Shown: piece after piece, positions 36,591-45,790 of the stretch
Layout of the letters: each line of letters opens with the position of its first letter
Numbering within the stretch: the first letter of the stretch is position 1
Assembly (NCBI GenBank): GCA_036564135.1
Contig: DATCLC010000062.1
Coordinates: 1 to 64,000 of the forward strand
Source: RSA11 sp036564135
GTDB taxonomy: Bacteria > Actinomycetota > Thermoleophilia > Solirubrobacterales > 70-9
Length of the DNA: 64,000 bases
Direction of reading: 5' to 3'
Program-made: the position numbers and the translations under genes
Notes under the pieces: model-generated
The model's input: the letters and a program-made list of their open reading frames with translations, nothing else
Told to the model about the DNA's origin: nothing
The model's database searches: none

Positions 36591-37628
36591 TCAGTCGAAC
36601 ACGACCCGCTCCACCGCCGCCAGCTCCGCGTCGCACGGGATCACGGCGGGGGCGTTGCCCAGGGCGGTGTCGGGGTCCTTGAGGCCGTGGCCGGTGAGCA
36701 CGCAAACGACGATCTCGGGCCGCGGCTGGTCCTCCGCCACGGGCAGGCCGTGCTCCAGGATGCCGGCGACGGACGCGGCCGACGCCGGCTCGCAGAAGAC
36801 GCCCTCGCGCTCGGCGAGCAGGTGGTAGGCGGCGAGGATGCGCTCGTCGGAGACCGCGGCGATCCGCCCGCGCGAGGAGGTGATCGCCTCCATGGCCTCC
36901 TCCCAGCGCGCGGGGTTGCCGATGCGGATCGCCGAGGCCACCGTCTCGGGGTTGGGGATCGGGTGGCCGGCGACCAGCGGCGCGGCGCCCTCGGCCTGGA
37001 AGCCGTAGAGGATCGGGCGCGCCCCGCGCTCGGCGAAACCGCGGTTCCACGCGGTCACGTTGCCGGCGTTTCCCACCGGGATCGCGAGCGCGTCGGGGGC
37101 CTCGCCCAGCTCGTCGATCACCTCGAACGCCGCGGTCTTCTGGCCCTCGATGCGGTACGGGTTCACCGAGTTGACGAGCTCGATCGGGTGCCGATCGGCG
37201 AGCTCGCGCACGATGCGCAGGGCGTCGTCGAAGTTGCCGCGCAGCGCGATCACCCGGGCGCCGTGCATGAGCGCCTGGGCGAGCTTGCCGATGGCGATCT
37301 TGCCCTCGGGCACGATCACCGCGCCGCGCACCCCGGCGCGCGCCGCGTAGGCCGCCGCGCTGGCCGCGGTGTTGCCGGTGGACGCGCAGATCACCGCCTC
37401 GGCGCCCCGGCCCGCCGCCCGCGAGACGGCGACGGTCATGCCCCGGTCCTTGAAAGAGCCGGTCGGATTCGCGCCCTCAAACTTGAGCAGCACCCGCGCG
37501 CCGACCATCTCCGAGATCACCGGTGCCTCGATGAGCGGCGTCGAGCCCTCGTTCAGGCTGATGACCGGGTCATCGGGCTCGAGCGGGAGCGCGTCGCGGT
37601 AGCGCTCGATGAGCGGGACTGGGCTCAC
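36591..37628 (-). CDS. thrC: Threonine synthase ThrC
   Basis: The 345-residue PLP enzyme starts at GTG 37628 (GTGA overlap with hom). The PLP lysine is K60 in GANPTGSFKDRGM; other motifs are ICASTGNTAASAAAYAARAG, PVGNAGNVTAWNRGF and VCVLTGHGLKD. It converts O-phosphohomoserine to threonine, the last step of threonine synthesis; no homoserine kinase gene is in the window. The order lysA-hom-thrC forms a tightly coupled unit, all on the minus strand. Some annotators would call the same fold a type 2 threonine synthase (short form, about 350 residues). Confidence 0.95.
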   Translation of the reverse strand: MSPVPLIERYRDALPLEPDDPVISLNEGSTPLIEAPVISEMVGARVLLKFEGANPTGSFKDRGMTVAVSRAAGRGAEAVICASTGNTAASAAAYAARAGVRGAVIVPEGKIAIGKLAQALMHGARVIALRGNFDDALRIVRELADRHPIELVNSVNPYRIEGQKTAAFEVIDELGEAPDALAIPVGNAGNVTAWNRGFAERGARPILYGFQAEGAAPLVAGHPIPNPETVASAIRIGNPARWEEAMEAITSSRGRIAAVSDERILAAYHLLAEREGVFCEPASAASVAGILEHGLPVAEDQPRPEIVVCVLTGHGLKDPDTALGNAPAVIPCDAELAAVERVVFD

Positions 37629-38848
37629 ACGAACTCCTCTTCGATCACGCGGATGGCCCGCGGGGTGCCGCGCAAAAAGTCCAGGCTCTCGATCTCCCGC
37701 AGCGCGGCGTAGAAGCGGCTCTCCGGGCACTCGTGCATGACCATCACGAGGCGCGCCTCGTCGCCCTGCCCGTGCTGGACGACGCTGCGCACCGAGACGT
37801 CGTTGCGGCCCAAGACGTCCGCGACCGCAGCGAGCACGCCCGGCCGGTCGGCGACCTCGAGGTGCAGGTAGAACGAAGAGGCCACGTCGCGCACGATCTC
37901 CAGCCGCCGCGTCGCCTGGTGCACCGGCGCCTCGCCAGAGAGGATCGAGACGACGTCGCCGAGCACGGCCGTCGCCGTCTCCACCCCGCCCGCGCCCGGG
38001 CCCGACATCGTGATCTCGGTGATCGCCGGCGCCTCGACCATGACCGCGTTGAACGGGCCCTCGACGGGGGCGAGCGGGTGGCCGCTGTAGAGGAAGCAGG
38101 GGAAGACCCGCACGCTAAGGCCGCCGTCGCGCAGCTCGGCCACCCCGAGCAGCTTCAGCGAGAGCCCGAACTGCTTCGCGTGCGCGATGTCCTCGGGGCG
38201 GATGTCGGTGATGCCCTCGTACGAGACATCGTCGAGGCTCACCGGCGTGTGGAAGGCGAGCCGCGCGAGGATCGCCATCTTCGCCGCCGCGTCCGCGCCG
38301 CCGACGTCGTCGGTGGGGTCAGCCTCCGCGTAACCCAGCTCCTGGGCGCGCGCCAAAACCTCCTCGAAGGTCGCGCCGGTGCGCGCCATCTCCGTGAGGA
38401 TGAAGTTGGTCGTCCCGTTGACAATCCCGAAGACCTTGGTGATCTCGGTCGCCGAGAGGCTCTCCTGGATCACGCGGATCACCGGCACGACCCCTGCGAC
38501 CGCTGCCTCGAACCGCAGCTGCACGCCGTTTGAGCGCGCGGCTTCGAACAGCTCGTCGCCATACTGGGCGAGCAGCTGCTTGTTGGCGGTGACGACGTGC
38601 TTGCCGGACCCGAGCGCCCGCAGCACGTACTCGCGCGCCGGGTCGGTTCCGCCCATGAGCTCGACGACGATGTCCGAGCCGGCGAGGATCGCCTCGAAGT
38701 CGCCCTCGCTGCGCCGCAGCACCCCAGCGATCTCCGGGCGCTTGCCGGAGATCGCCGCCACGTAGTCGGCGCGCTCGCGCACGAGCTCGTAGAAGGCGCC
38801 GCCGACGGTGCCCTTCCCCAGCAGGCCGATGCGCGCGATTTCGGTCAC
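37625..38848 (-). CDS. hom: Homoserine dehydrogenase
   Basis: The 407-residue enzyme has an N-terminal Rossmann GLLGKGTVGGAF, the VTANKQLLA motif, the GIVNGTTNFIL and YAEADPTDDVGGADAAAK catalytic stretches and a C-terminal ACT domain (about 330-407; LHLEVADRPGVLAAVADVLGRNDVSVRSV). It reduces aspartate semialdehyde to homoserine; the ACT domain suggests threonine feedback. GTG 38848 overlaps the lysA stop in GTGA and its stop overlaps thrC in GTGA. Its shorter length compared with E. coli ThrA reflects the lack of aspartokinase. Confidence 0.96.
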   Translation of the reverse strand: MTEIARIGLLGKGTVGGAFYELVRERADYVAAISGKRPEIAGVLRRSEGDFEAILAGSDIVVELMGGTDPAREYVLRALGSGKHVVTANKQLLAQYGDELFEAARSNGVQLRFEAAVAGVVPVIRVIQESLSATEITKVFGIVNGTTNFILTEMARTGATFEEVLARAQELGYAEADPTDDVGGADAAAKMAILARLAFHTPVSLDDVSYEGITDIRPEDIAHAKQFGLSLKLLGVAELRDGGLSVRVFPCFLYSGHPLAPVEGPFNAVMVEAPAITEITMSGPGAGGVETATAVLGDVVSILSGEAPVHQATRRLEIVRDVASSFYLHLEVADRPGVLAAVADVLGRNDVSVRSVVQHGQGDEARLVMVMHECPESRFYAALREIESLDFLRGTPRAIRVIEEEFV

Positions 38849-40155
38849 TCGACGTCGCGGGCGACGAGGTCGTCCCAGGTCTCGCGGCGCACGACGACGC
38901 GCGCGTCGCCGTCCTTGACGAAGATCACCGGCGGGCGCGGGACGCCGTTGTAGTTCGAGGCCATCGCGTAGCCGTAGGCGCCGGTGGCCGGCGTGACGAG
39001 CACGTCGCCCAAGCGCGGCGCTGCGACCCGCGCGTCGCGGACGATCATGTCGCTCGACTCGCAGTGCATGCCCGCGACCGTGACCAGCGTGTCCGCGGGG
39101 GCGTTCGCCCGGTTCGCGATCAGCGCCTCGTACCGAGCCCCGTAGAGCATCGGGCGCAGATTGTCCGACATGCCACCGTCGACCGCCACGTAGGTCCGCA
39201 CGCCCGGGATCTCCTTGAGGGTGCCGACGGTGTAGAGGGTCAGGCCCGCGTTCCCCACGAGCGAGCGCCCGGGCTCGATCAGGATGCGCGGCACCCGCCC
39301 CTCGAACACGCGCCGCACCCCGGCCACCTTGACGTCCACGTACGTCTCGATCGAGGGCGGGGAGTCCTCCGCGGTGTAGGCGATGCCCAAGCCGCCGCCC
39401 ACGTTCAGCAGCCTGATCTCGGCGTCGGCAAGCGTGCCCAGCGCCTCGATCGCCCGCACGTAGGGCTCGAGCTCGAAGATCTGCGAGCCGATGTGCGCGT
39501 GCAGGCCGACGAGCCGCAGATGCCGGGAGGCGCGCACCTCCTCGACCGCCTTCGCCGCGAGCCCGTCCTCGAGCCCGAAGCCGAACTTCGAGTCGAGCTG
39601 CCCGGTCTGGATGTAGGAGTGGGTGTCGGCCTTGATGCCCGGCGTGACCCGGATCAGCACGTCCTGCGGGCGGTCGAGCATCGCATCCAGGCGCCGGATC
39701 TCGTCGAACGAGTCGCAGATGATGTGGCCGACGCCAGCCTCGACCGCGTAACGCAGCTCGGCGTCCGTCTTGTTGTTGCCATGCAGGTAGATGCGCTCCG
39801 GCGGGAAACCCGCGCGCAGCGCCATGTGCAGCTCGCCGCCCGAGGCGACGTCTACGGAGAGCCCCTCCTCGGCGAAGACCCGATACGCCGCCGTGAACGG
39901 CGCCGCCTTCGAGGCGAACAGGATCTCGTAGTCGTCGGTGCGCGCTGCGAACGCGTCCTTGTAGGCGCGCGCGCGAGCCCGCATGTCGTCCTCGACGTAG
40001 ACGTAGGCGGGCGTGCCGAACTCGGCGGCGAGCTCGACCACGTCGCAGCCGCCCACTTCGAGGTGGCCGCGCTCGTTCACGCGGCTCCCGAGCGGATAGA
40101 CGGCCGAGCTCTCGACCGGGTTCGCTTTGGTTGTCGTCTCCATGGCGGCGGTCAT
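38845..40155 (-). CDS. lysA: Diaminopimelate decarboxylase LysA
   Basis: The 436-residue enzyme has the PLP lysine K83 in EILFASKAAPF, HGNNKTDAEL, the HAHIGSQIFE stretch, LNVGGGLGI, RILIEPGRSLVGNAG and the ECHCESSD-like CESSDMI (Cys and catalytic). It decarboxylates meso-diaminopimelate to lysine. Two starts are possible: ATG 40155 (MTAAMETTTK) or the in-frame ATG 40143; neither has a clear ribosome binding site. The short gap to the divergent hydrolase (start 40168) suggests leaderless or overlapping promoters. First gene of the lysA-hom-thrC unit. Confidence 0.95.
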   Translation of the reverse strand: MTAAMETTTKANPVESSAVYPLGSRVNERGHLEVGGCDVVELAAEFGTPAYVYVEDDMRARARAYKDAFAARTDDYEILFASKAAPFTAAYRVFAEEGLSVDVASGGELHMALRAGFPPERIYLHGNNKTDAELRYAVEAGVGHIICDSFDEIRRLDAMLDRPQDVLIRVTPGIKADTHSYIQTGQLDSKFGFGLEDGLAAKAVEEVRASRHLRLVGLHAHIGSQIFELEPYVRAIEALGTLADAEIRLLNVGGGLGIAYTAEDSPPSIETYVDVKVAGVRRVFEGRVPRILIEPGRSLVGNAGLTLYTVGTLKEIPGVRTYVAVDGGMSDNLRPMLYGARYEALIANRANAPADTLVTVAGMHCESSDMIVRDARVAAPRLGDVLVTPATGAYGYAMASNYNGVPRPPVIFVKDGDARVVVRRETWDDLVARDVE

Positions 40156-40167
40156 TATCCACAGACG

Positions 40168-40914
40168 ATGCCGAGCCCAACGCTCACGCCTCCGCGGCCC
40201 CCGAGCGAGCGGGGGGTTCACCAGGGTCGCCCGTACTGGCTGTGGTTGCCGGAGGGCGAGGGTCCCTGGCCCGCGATGCTCATCCTTCACGGCGCCGGCT
40301 CGCGCAAGGAGAATCATGCCGACTTCGCGCGGCTTTGCGCTGCTGCAGGCTGGGCGGCGCTCGCTTACGACCAGCGCGGGCACGGCGAGTCGGCCGACGA
40401 GATGGATCCCGGCGCCCTCGCCGACGTGGGCCGGATGGCCCGTTTCCTCGCCGAGCGCCCGGACGTCGACGGGGCCCGCGTGTGCGTGCGCGGCTCGAGC
40501 ATGGGCGGCAACCTCGCGATCCACGCGGCCGCCACCTCCCCCTCGATCGCGGGGGCGATCGCGATCTGCCCGGCGGGCGAGGAGCAGCTCCTGCGCGGCG
40601 TGCGCTCGGGCGACTTCGCGTTCCGCGCCGGTGAGCGCGCCAGGGAGGAGCTCGCCGCCTGGCTAGCCGAGCACGACCTGCGCGAGGCCGTGGCGCTCGT
40701 CGCGCCCAAGCCGCTCATCCTGCTTCACGCCCGCGGGGACGAGCGCGTTCCGGCCTCGCTCTCGGAGGAGCTGCACGCCCGCGCCGGCGCGCCGAAGAAG
40801 CTGATCGTCGTCCCGGGCGGTCACCACCGCTCCGTGCAGCACGACGCGGAACTCCAGGGCACGGCCCTGCACTGGCTCGAGCGCAACCTGCCCGCGCACA
40901 CGCCCGGCGCCTGA
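40168..40914 (+). CDS. Alpha/beta hydrolase
   Basis: The 248-residue protein has an alpha/beta-hydrolase core: oxyanion-side HGAGSRKENHADF, nucleophile elbow GSSMGG (Ser), acidic residue in HARGDERVP and His in GGHHRSVQ. Substrate unknown; similar to dienelactone hydrolase or esterase families. ATG 40168 starts 13 bp from the divergent lysA. It is convergent with the next gene (stop 40940). Confidence 0.85.
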   Translation: MPSPTLTPPRPPSERGVHQGRPYWLWLPEGEGPWPAMLILHGAGSRKENHADFARLCAAAGWAALAYDQRGHGESADEMDPGALADVGRMARFLAERPDVDGARVCVRGSSMGGNLAIHAAATSPSIAGAIAICPAGEEQLLRGVRSGDFAFRAGERAREELAAWLAEHDLREAVALVAPKPLILLHARGDERVPASLSEELHARAGAPKKLIVVPGGHHRSVQHDAELQGTALHWLERNLPAHTPGA

Positions 40915-40939
40915 CGCCGCGACGCAGCCGGGAGCCGGA

Positions 40940-41632
40940 TCAGGGCTTGCCGCCGAGCAGGCCGTCGACGACCCCGCCCTTGCCGAGCAGGCCGTTGGTC
41001 AGCCCGTTCAGGCCCTTGGTCGCGTTCGTGCCGAGGTTGGGGTTGCCGAGCAAGCCGCCGACCTTGTCGAGCGTCCCGGTGACCGCCTTGTCGAGCGGCT
41101 GCGTGACCGGGTCGGTGAGCTGCGTGAGCGGCAGGTTTAGCCCGAGGTTGCCAGCCGTGTTCTCGAGGTTGCCGACGGTGTTGCCGAGCGCCCCGCTGGG
41201 CGACGAGACCGGCGGAGGGGTCACGGTCGGGGGCTCGCCCGGACCCGGGGGCTCGACGCCGGGGACGTCCGGGACGAGGTTCTCGGGGCCGCCGTTCGAG
41301 CCCGTGCCGGGCGTCGCGCCCGGCGGGAGCGAGTCGACGATCTCGGCGATCGCGGCGGGGCTCGGCGTCGCGGGCTCGTCAGCGACCGCGGCGGGGGCCG
41401 CGCTCGCGGCCAGGGCGGCCGCCTCGGGCGCGCCCGGCGCGATCTGCACGGTCGCGTCGGTGGATCCGTCGGAGCCGAAAGGCATGCCCTCGAAAGCGAC
41501 GAACGCGGCCACGCCCAAAAACGCGACGATCGCGGCGGCGATCAGGGCGACGGTGGCGCCGGAGCCCGCCAGATAGGCGCGAAGCGGTCCGGAATGGGCG
41601 AGTCGTGGGGTCTGCGCGACGGACGATTCCAT
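40940..41632 (-). CDS. Membrane-anchored Gly/Pro/Ala-rich hypothetical protein
   Basis: The 230-residue protein has a short cytosolic N-terminus, one transmembrane helix (about 28-50; TVALIAAAIVAFLGVAAFVAF) and a long low-complexity outside part rich in Pro, Ala, Gly, Leu and Asn (about 100-155), ending in Gly-Leu-rich repeats around LGNPNLGTNATKGLNGLTNGL. No domain recognised. It is downstream of the M23 gene by about 120 bp on the same strand. Possibly a cell-surface or wall-spanning protein. Confidence 0.65.
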   Translation of the reverse strand: MESSVAQTPRLAHSGPLRAYLAGSGATVALIAAAIVAFLGVAAFVAFEGMPFGSDGSTDATVQIAPGAPEAAALAASAAPAAVADEPATPSPAAIAEIVDSLPPGATPGTGSNGGPENLVPDVPGVEPPGPGEPPTVTPPPVSSPSGALGNTVGNLENTAGNLGLNLPLTQLTDPVTQPLDKAVTGTLDKVGGLLGNPNLGTNATKGLNGLTNGLLGKGGVVDGLLGGKP

Positions 41633-41754
41633 GTGCCTTGGCCTGCCGGAAACGGCGAATTCACCGCTCTATCGTCAGGCGCCTCTCTTCCCTTTAGCGA
41701 TTCCTTCCGCTCGTCTGTTACCGAGCTTCCTGCCCGGACTTCCGCGGCTCGTCC

Positions 41755-42906
41755 CTACAAGTACCCCATCGGGTCGACGGGCGCGCCGTTCACCCGGACC
41801 TCGAAATGTAGGTGGTCACCGTAGCAGTGTCCAGTGCACCCCACGTACCCGATCACCTGGCCCTGGGAAACCGAGCCCGAGGTGACCGCGTAGCTCGACT
41901 GGTGCGCGTAGCACGTGGAGAGCCCGCCGCCGTGGTCGATGCACGTGTAGTTGCCGTAGCCGCTGGTGGGCGCGGCGATCACGATCCGGCCCGCCTTCGC
42001 GGCGCGGATCGGCGTCCCGGCGGGCACGGCGATGTCGATGCCGGCGTGCAGGCGCCCCCAGCGCGGACCGAACGGCGAGACTACCGGGCCGTTCACCGGC
42101 CAGATCATCCCGCTCGACCCGTTGCGGATCGGGCCCGCGGGCAGCGGATCCGACTCGGTGGTGGAGGCCTGCGCGGCCTGGAGCTGAGCCTGGATCTGCG
42201 CGTTCAGCTTGCTGATGTCGCCCTCGTACTCGTGGATGTGCTCCTCGACCGAGTCGAGCGCGGCCGCCTTGCGGTCGCGCACCGCGTCGAGCTCGGCCTG
42301 GCGGGCCTCGAGCTGCTGGCGCGTGCGCTCGAGCTCGGCCTTGCGCGCCGCGATCTCGTCGCGCGCCGCCCTCACCCGCTCCACGGTCTCGCGCGCCTCG
42401 TCGCGCAGGTCGCGCACGCGGTGGACGATGCTCGCGTCCTGATCCTGGATGCGGGTCAGGTACTCGTAGCGGCTGACGAGGTCGTCGAACCCACTCGAAT
42501 CGAGGATCACCGTCAGCGCGTCGGGCTCATCCGACTTGTAGATCTCGACGAGCCGCTCGCGCAGGACCTTGAGCGAGCGCTTGAGCCGCTCACGCAGGCG
42601 CTGGAGGTGCTCGCGCTCGAGCTCAAGCCGGCGCTCGGTCCTGGCGAGGCGCGCGCGGACGATCGCCTCGCGGTTGCGAAGCGTGGCGACCTCGCCGCGC
42701 AGCTGGTTGATGCGCTTGGTGTAGCGCGAGATCTCGGTGGTGAGGACGCCCTTGCGCTCCTTGGCCTGCTCGAGCTTCTGCTGCTTCTCCTGGAGCTGCT
42801 GCTGAAGGTCCTGGGCGACCGCCGTACCGCCCGCCGACACGGCGAGGACCGTCGCGGCCAGGAGGGCCAAACGGCGCGAAGTCGGTCGCTTTCTCTGGGC
42901 GTCCAC
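41755..42906 (-). CDS. M23 family peptidoglycan endopeptidase with N-terminal coiled coil (EnvC-like)
   Basis: The 383-residue protein has a signal peptide (to about residue 30, ending TAVAQ), a long coiled coil (about 32-245; DLQQQLQEKQQKLEQAKERKG) and a C-terminal LytM domain (about 265-383) with zinc motifs RLHAGIDIAV (His...Asp) and DHLHFEV. This layout matches EnvC/RipC-type hydrolases activated by FtsEX, here encoded 31 kb away. All zinc residues look present, so it should be active. Its upstream gap is long (209 bp to the 55-bp hairpin). Confidence 0.9.
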   Translation of the reverse strand: MDAQRKRPTSRRLALLAATVLAVSAGGTAVAQDLQQQLQEKQQKLEQAKERKGVLTTEISRYTKRINQLRGEVATLRNREAIVRARLARTERRLELEREHLQRLRERLKRSLKVLRERLVEIYKSDEPDALTVILDSSGFDDLVSRYEYLTRIQDQDASIVHRVRDLRDEARETVERVRAARDEIAARKAELERTRQQLEARQAELDAVRDRKAAALDSVEEHIHEYEGDISKLNAQIQAQLQAAQASTTESDPLPAGPIRNGSSGMIWPVNGPVVSPFGPRWGRLHAGIDIAVPAGTPIRAAKAGRIVIAAPTSGYGNYTCIDHGGGLSTCYAHQSSYAVTSGSVSQGQVIGYVGCTGHCYGDHLHFEVRVNGAPVDPMGYL

Positions 42907-43114
42907 TGCGAAAAAAGAGCTTGGGGTCGGCGGGTCCCGCCGCGCTTGCGATGCCGCCCCGCCCCCGAACTTGGTCGGTCGTCCTCTCGGCGAACCGGCG
43001 TGCCGCAGAGTAGCAGTCTTGGCCCGATTGTGAGCATTCCTTAACAGAACGCTGCAACCGTTTTTGCACGCGCGCGGCCGTGCCGGCGGGGCGCCCGCGC
43101 CGGTCGCAAACCCT
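42907..43114 (-). other. Long 5' leader/promoter region of the M23 gene
   Basis: No gene is seen in this 208-bp gap. On the minus strand it is GC-rich near the gene, with a hairpin-capable GGCGGGACCCGCC just before an A/T-rich TCTTTTTTCGCAG next to the start. A more AT-rich part around 43020-43060 (AAAAACGGTTGCAG...TGTTAAGG) could hold the promoter. I do not recognise a known riboswitch. Confidence 0.4.
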
Positions 43115-43169
43115 CCCGCCGAGCGTGCGAAAACGTCGCTGATAGCAGCGAAATCGCACGGTCGGCGGG
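43115..43169. repeat. 55-bp double-stem palindromic element, copy 1
   Basis: The outer arms CCCGCCGAGCGTGCGA (43115-43130) and TCGCACGGTCGGCGGG (43154-43169) are reverse complements with one mismatch. The inner arms TCGCTG (43136-43141) and CAGCGA (43146-43151) pair around ATAG. A second copy of the same 55-bp length lies at 60691-60745 in the opposite orientation. It sits between the CDF gene stop (43196) and the M23 leader. Confidence 0.85.
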
Positions 43170-43195
43170 GTTTGGCGGACGGGACTGGAGGCCGC

Positions 43196-44149
43196 TCAGT
43201 CGGGCGCCGAGACCCCGTCCCCCAACCCGTTCTCGAGCTGCAGCAGGGCTCCTTCTTGAGCGCTCTCCTCCATCTGCAGCGTCGTGTGCTCGATGCCGTA
43301 GCGCTCGCGCAGCAGGTATTCGATCTCGCGGCGGGCGGCGTCGCGGTCGACGTGCGGCTCGACGACGACGTGCGCCGCGAGCGCGACGAACCCCGGGGTG
43401 ACCGTCCAGACGTGAAGGTCGTGCACGCTGGTCACGCCCCGGGTCGAGCACACCGCACGCGCCAGGTCATCGACGTCGAGGTCGGCGGGCGCCGCCTCCA
43501 TGAGCACGTCCATCGGCTCGCGCACGAGCCGCAGCGAGGAGGCGAGGATGAGCAGGGCGACGGCGATACTCGCGATCGGGTCGATCTCCACCCAGCCGGT
43601 GAGCAGGATCACGGCGCCCGAGCCGACCACGGCGAGCGAGCCGAGCGCGTCGGCGACGGAGTGGCGCAATACGCCCTCGAGGTTGATGTCGGTGCGGTCG
43701 CCGCGGGCGAGCACCCACGTGGCCGCCAGGTTCCCGGCGAGGCCGAACAGGCCGATGCCGAGCACGCCCCAGCCCTCGATGTCGGGCGGGTCGTCGAACC
43801 GCCCGACCGCGGCGACGATCACCAGCACCCCGATCGCGACGAGCGCCAGCCCGTTGAGCAGCGCGGCGAGCACCTCGCTGCGCTGCAGGCCGAAGGTCCG
43901 GCGCGAGGACGCCTGGCGCGCGGCGAGCGCCGCCGCCATCAGCCCGAGCCCGATCGAACCGACGTCGGAGAGCACGTGCCCGGCGTCGGCCAGCACCGCC
44001 AGCGAGCCCGTGATCAGCCCGCCGACCACGCCCACGCCGAGCATCACCAGGTTGATCGCGAGCGCGGCCGTCATCCGACGCCTGCTGTCGGCGCGGCGCA
44101 GATCCAGCGAGCTCATATGCGCGTGGCCGTGCGCGTGACCGTGGGCCAT
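43196..44149 (-). CDS. Cation diffusion facilitator (CDF) family metal exporter
   Basis: The 317-residue protein starts MAHGHAHGHAHMSS at ATG 44149, a His-rich metal-binding N-terminus. Six membrane helices follow, with transport-site motifs HVLSDVGS (HxxxD) and HSVADALGS (HxxxD), and a C-terminal cytosolic domain (about 215-300). Typical substrates are Zn, Co or Cd. An alternative TTG at 44152 would add one residue. Confidence 0.93.
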   Translation of the reverse strand: MAHGHAHGHAHMSSLDLRRADSRRRMTAALAINLVMLGVGVVGGLITGSLAVLADAGHVLSDVGSIGLGLMAAALAARQASSRRTFGLQRSEVLAALLNGLALVAIGVLVIVAAVGRFDDPPDIEGWGVLGIGLFGLAGNLAATWVLARGDRTDINLEGVLRHSVADALGSLAVVGSGAVILLTGWVEIDPIASIAVALLILASSLRLVREPMDVLMEAAPADLDVDDLARAVCSTRGVTSVHDLHVWTVTPGFVALAAHVVVEPHVDRDAARREIEYLLRERYGIEHTTLQMEESAQEGALLQLENGLGDGVSAPD

Positions 44150-44223
44150 CAAGGTTGAGGCTAGACCCCCGGCGGCCCGGCTGGTAGCGGGCGCGCAATC
44201 GGACGCGACTAACGTTTCCCGCC

Positions 44224-45528
44224 GTGCTCCGGAGGATCCGGTACTTCTTCGAGGACCTCGCCTACTTCGCGCGCCGCCAGCCGCTGGGGTTCCTGCGCAT
44301 GGTCGGCGGCGTCCTGGTCGCGTGCGCGCTCATCGCCGGCGTCTACGTGGCGGCCCGCGAGCTGCTCGAGGACGACGAGCCGGAGGCGCCCGCACTCGCC
44401 CCGGAGATCTTCGTGCGCACCGGGTCGGCGCCCGAGGAGACGGAGGACATCGGCTTCCCGACGTTCGCCACCCGCAACACCACGCGCATCGCGGGGGCGG
44501 ACTCGATCGCGATCGCCGCGGGCGCCGCGCTCGCGACCTTCCCCACGGACGCTCCGCCCGCGGTCGCGCTCGCCGACGTCGGCGACTGGCCGGGCGCGCT
44601 CGCCGCGTCGGTCCTCTTCGCGGACCCGGTCTCCGCGCCGCTCCTGTTCACCGCCGACGGCGAGGTGCCCGAGCTGACCGCGGACGCGCTCGCGGCTCTC
44701 GACCCGCGCGGGTCGGCCGCCACGGGCCGCGACCAGGCGTTCGTGATCGGCGACGCGGCGGCGCCCGACGACCTGCGGACCGACCAGGTCACCGGCGGCA
44801 ACCCGGCGGAGCTCGCGCTCGCGATCGCCACGCTGCGGACCGAGCTGGCCGGCGAGGACCCCGACCACCTGCTCGTCGTGAGCTCCGACGATCCGGAGTA
44901 CGCGATGCCGGCCGCGGCCTGGGCGGCGCGCTCGGGCGACCCGATCCTGTTCGCGCAACGCGACTCGGTCCCCGCCGCGACCATCGACGCGATCGAGCGC
45001 TGGGAGGAGGCGGAGGTGTTCGTGCTCGGCCCCGAGTCGGTGATCTCGGACGGCGCCCTGCGCAGGCTGCGGCGCGCCGCCTCGAACGTGCGCCGCGTCG
45101 GCGAGGAGGGACCGGTGGAGAACGCGGTCGCCTTCGCGCGTTACGTGCGCGGCGAGTTCGGCTGGAACATCAACGACCCCGGGCACGGCTTCGTCGTCGC
45201 GAACACCGCGCGCCCCACCGACGCGGCGGCGGCGGCACCGCTTTCGGCGAGCGGGAGCTGGGGCCCGCTGCTGCTCACGGACAGCGCCGAGACGGCGCCG
45301 CCGGCCCTCGCCGGCTACCTCCTGGACCTCAAGCCGGGCTATGAGACCGACCCGACCCGGGCGGTCTTCAACCACCTGTGGATCATCGGCGACGAGGCGT
45401 CGATCTCCACCGCGCTGCAGGCGGAGCTCGACGAGATCGCCGAGCTCGCCCCGGTACGCTCCGGCGAAGGTGAGTCCTTCCTGGGCCCGGACGCGGGAGC
45501 CCCCGAGCCGGAGACCAGGGCGGACTGA
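44224..45528 (+). CDS. Cell wall-binding repeat 2 (CWB2)-like membrane-anchored protein
   Basis: The 434-residue protein (GTG 44224) has a membrane helix (about 25-45) and then a chain of roughly three CWB2-like units (about 85-330) with ATRNTTRIAGAD, VALADVGDWPGALAAS, VFVLGPESVISDGALRRL. CWB2 domains bind secondary cell-wall polymers. One start lies 74 bp from the divergent CDF gene. It is followed by a small gene and a methyltransferase on the same strand. Confidence 0.78.
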   Translation: MLRRIRYFFEDLAYFARRQPLGFLRMVGGVLVACALIAGVYVAARELLEDDEPEAPALAPEIFVRTGSAPEETEDIGFPTFATRNTTRIAGADSIAIAAGAALATFPTDAPPAVALADVGDWPGALAASVLFADPVSAPLLFTADGEVPELTADALAALDPRGSAATGRDQAFVIGDAAAPDDLRTDQVTGGNPAELALAIATLRTELAGEDPDHLLVVSSDDPEYAMPAAAWAARSGDPILFAQRDSVPAATIDAIERWEEAEVFVLGPESVISDGALRRLRRAASNVRRVGEEGPVENAVAFARYVRGEFGWNINDPGHGFVVANTARPTDAAAAAPLSASGSWGPLLLTDSAETAPPALAGYLLDLKPGYETDPTRAVFNHLWIIGDEASISTALQAELDEIAELAPVRSGEGESFLGPDAGAPEPETRAD

Positions 45529-45559
45529 GTGCCGACGACGAAGCAAACGAGGGACGTAG

Positions 45560-45790
45560 ATGAGCGAAAGCGAACGAGCGGATCGGCTGACCCGCCGGGT
45601 CACGGTGGATGACATCCGTGCGCTCGCCGGCCCCGCGACGCCCCACTTCTCGCTGCAGATCCGCAACCGGATCAAGAAGCTGATCGCGCCGCTCCCGGCT
45701 GACGACCCGGCGCGCGCCGAGGGCGAGCGGCAGATCAAGCGCCTGGAGGAGCTGGCCGCCCACTCGGGGGAACCGCGCGGGCAGGGATGA
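45560..45790 (+). CDS. Small conserved-looking protein (76 aa), unknown
   Basis: The 76-residue sequence has a helical middle (SLQIRNRIKKLIAPLPADDPARAEGERQIKRLEELA), mostly charged, and no cysteines or signal peptide. Its stop overlaps the methyltransferase start in ATGA, supporting expression. I cannot name the family. It is probably cytosolic. Confidence 0.75.
   Translation: MSESERADRLTRRVTVDDIRALAGPATPHFSLQIRNRIKKLIAPLPADDPARAEGERQIKRLEELAAHSGEPRGQG

Noticed and set aside
42907..43114. Long GC-rich leader of the M23 gene as a c-di-AMP (ydaO-type) riboswitch
   Set aside because: Such riboswitches often precede cell-wall hydrolase genes, but the conserved words (for example GGGTGAAT and CAGCTAACC) are not found on either strand here.
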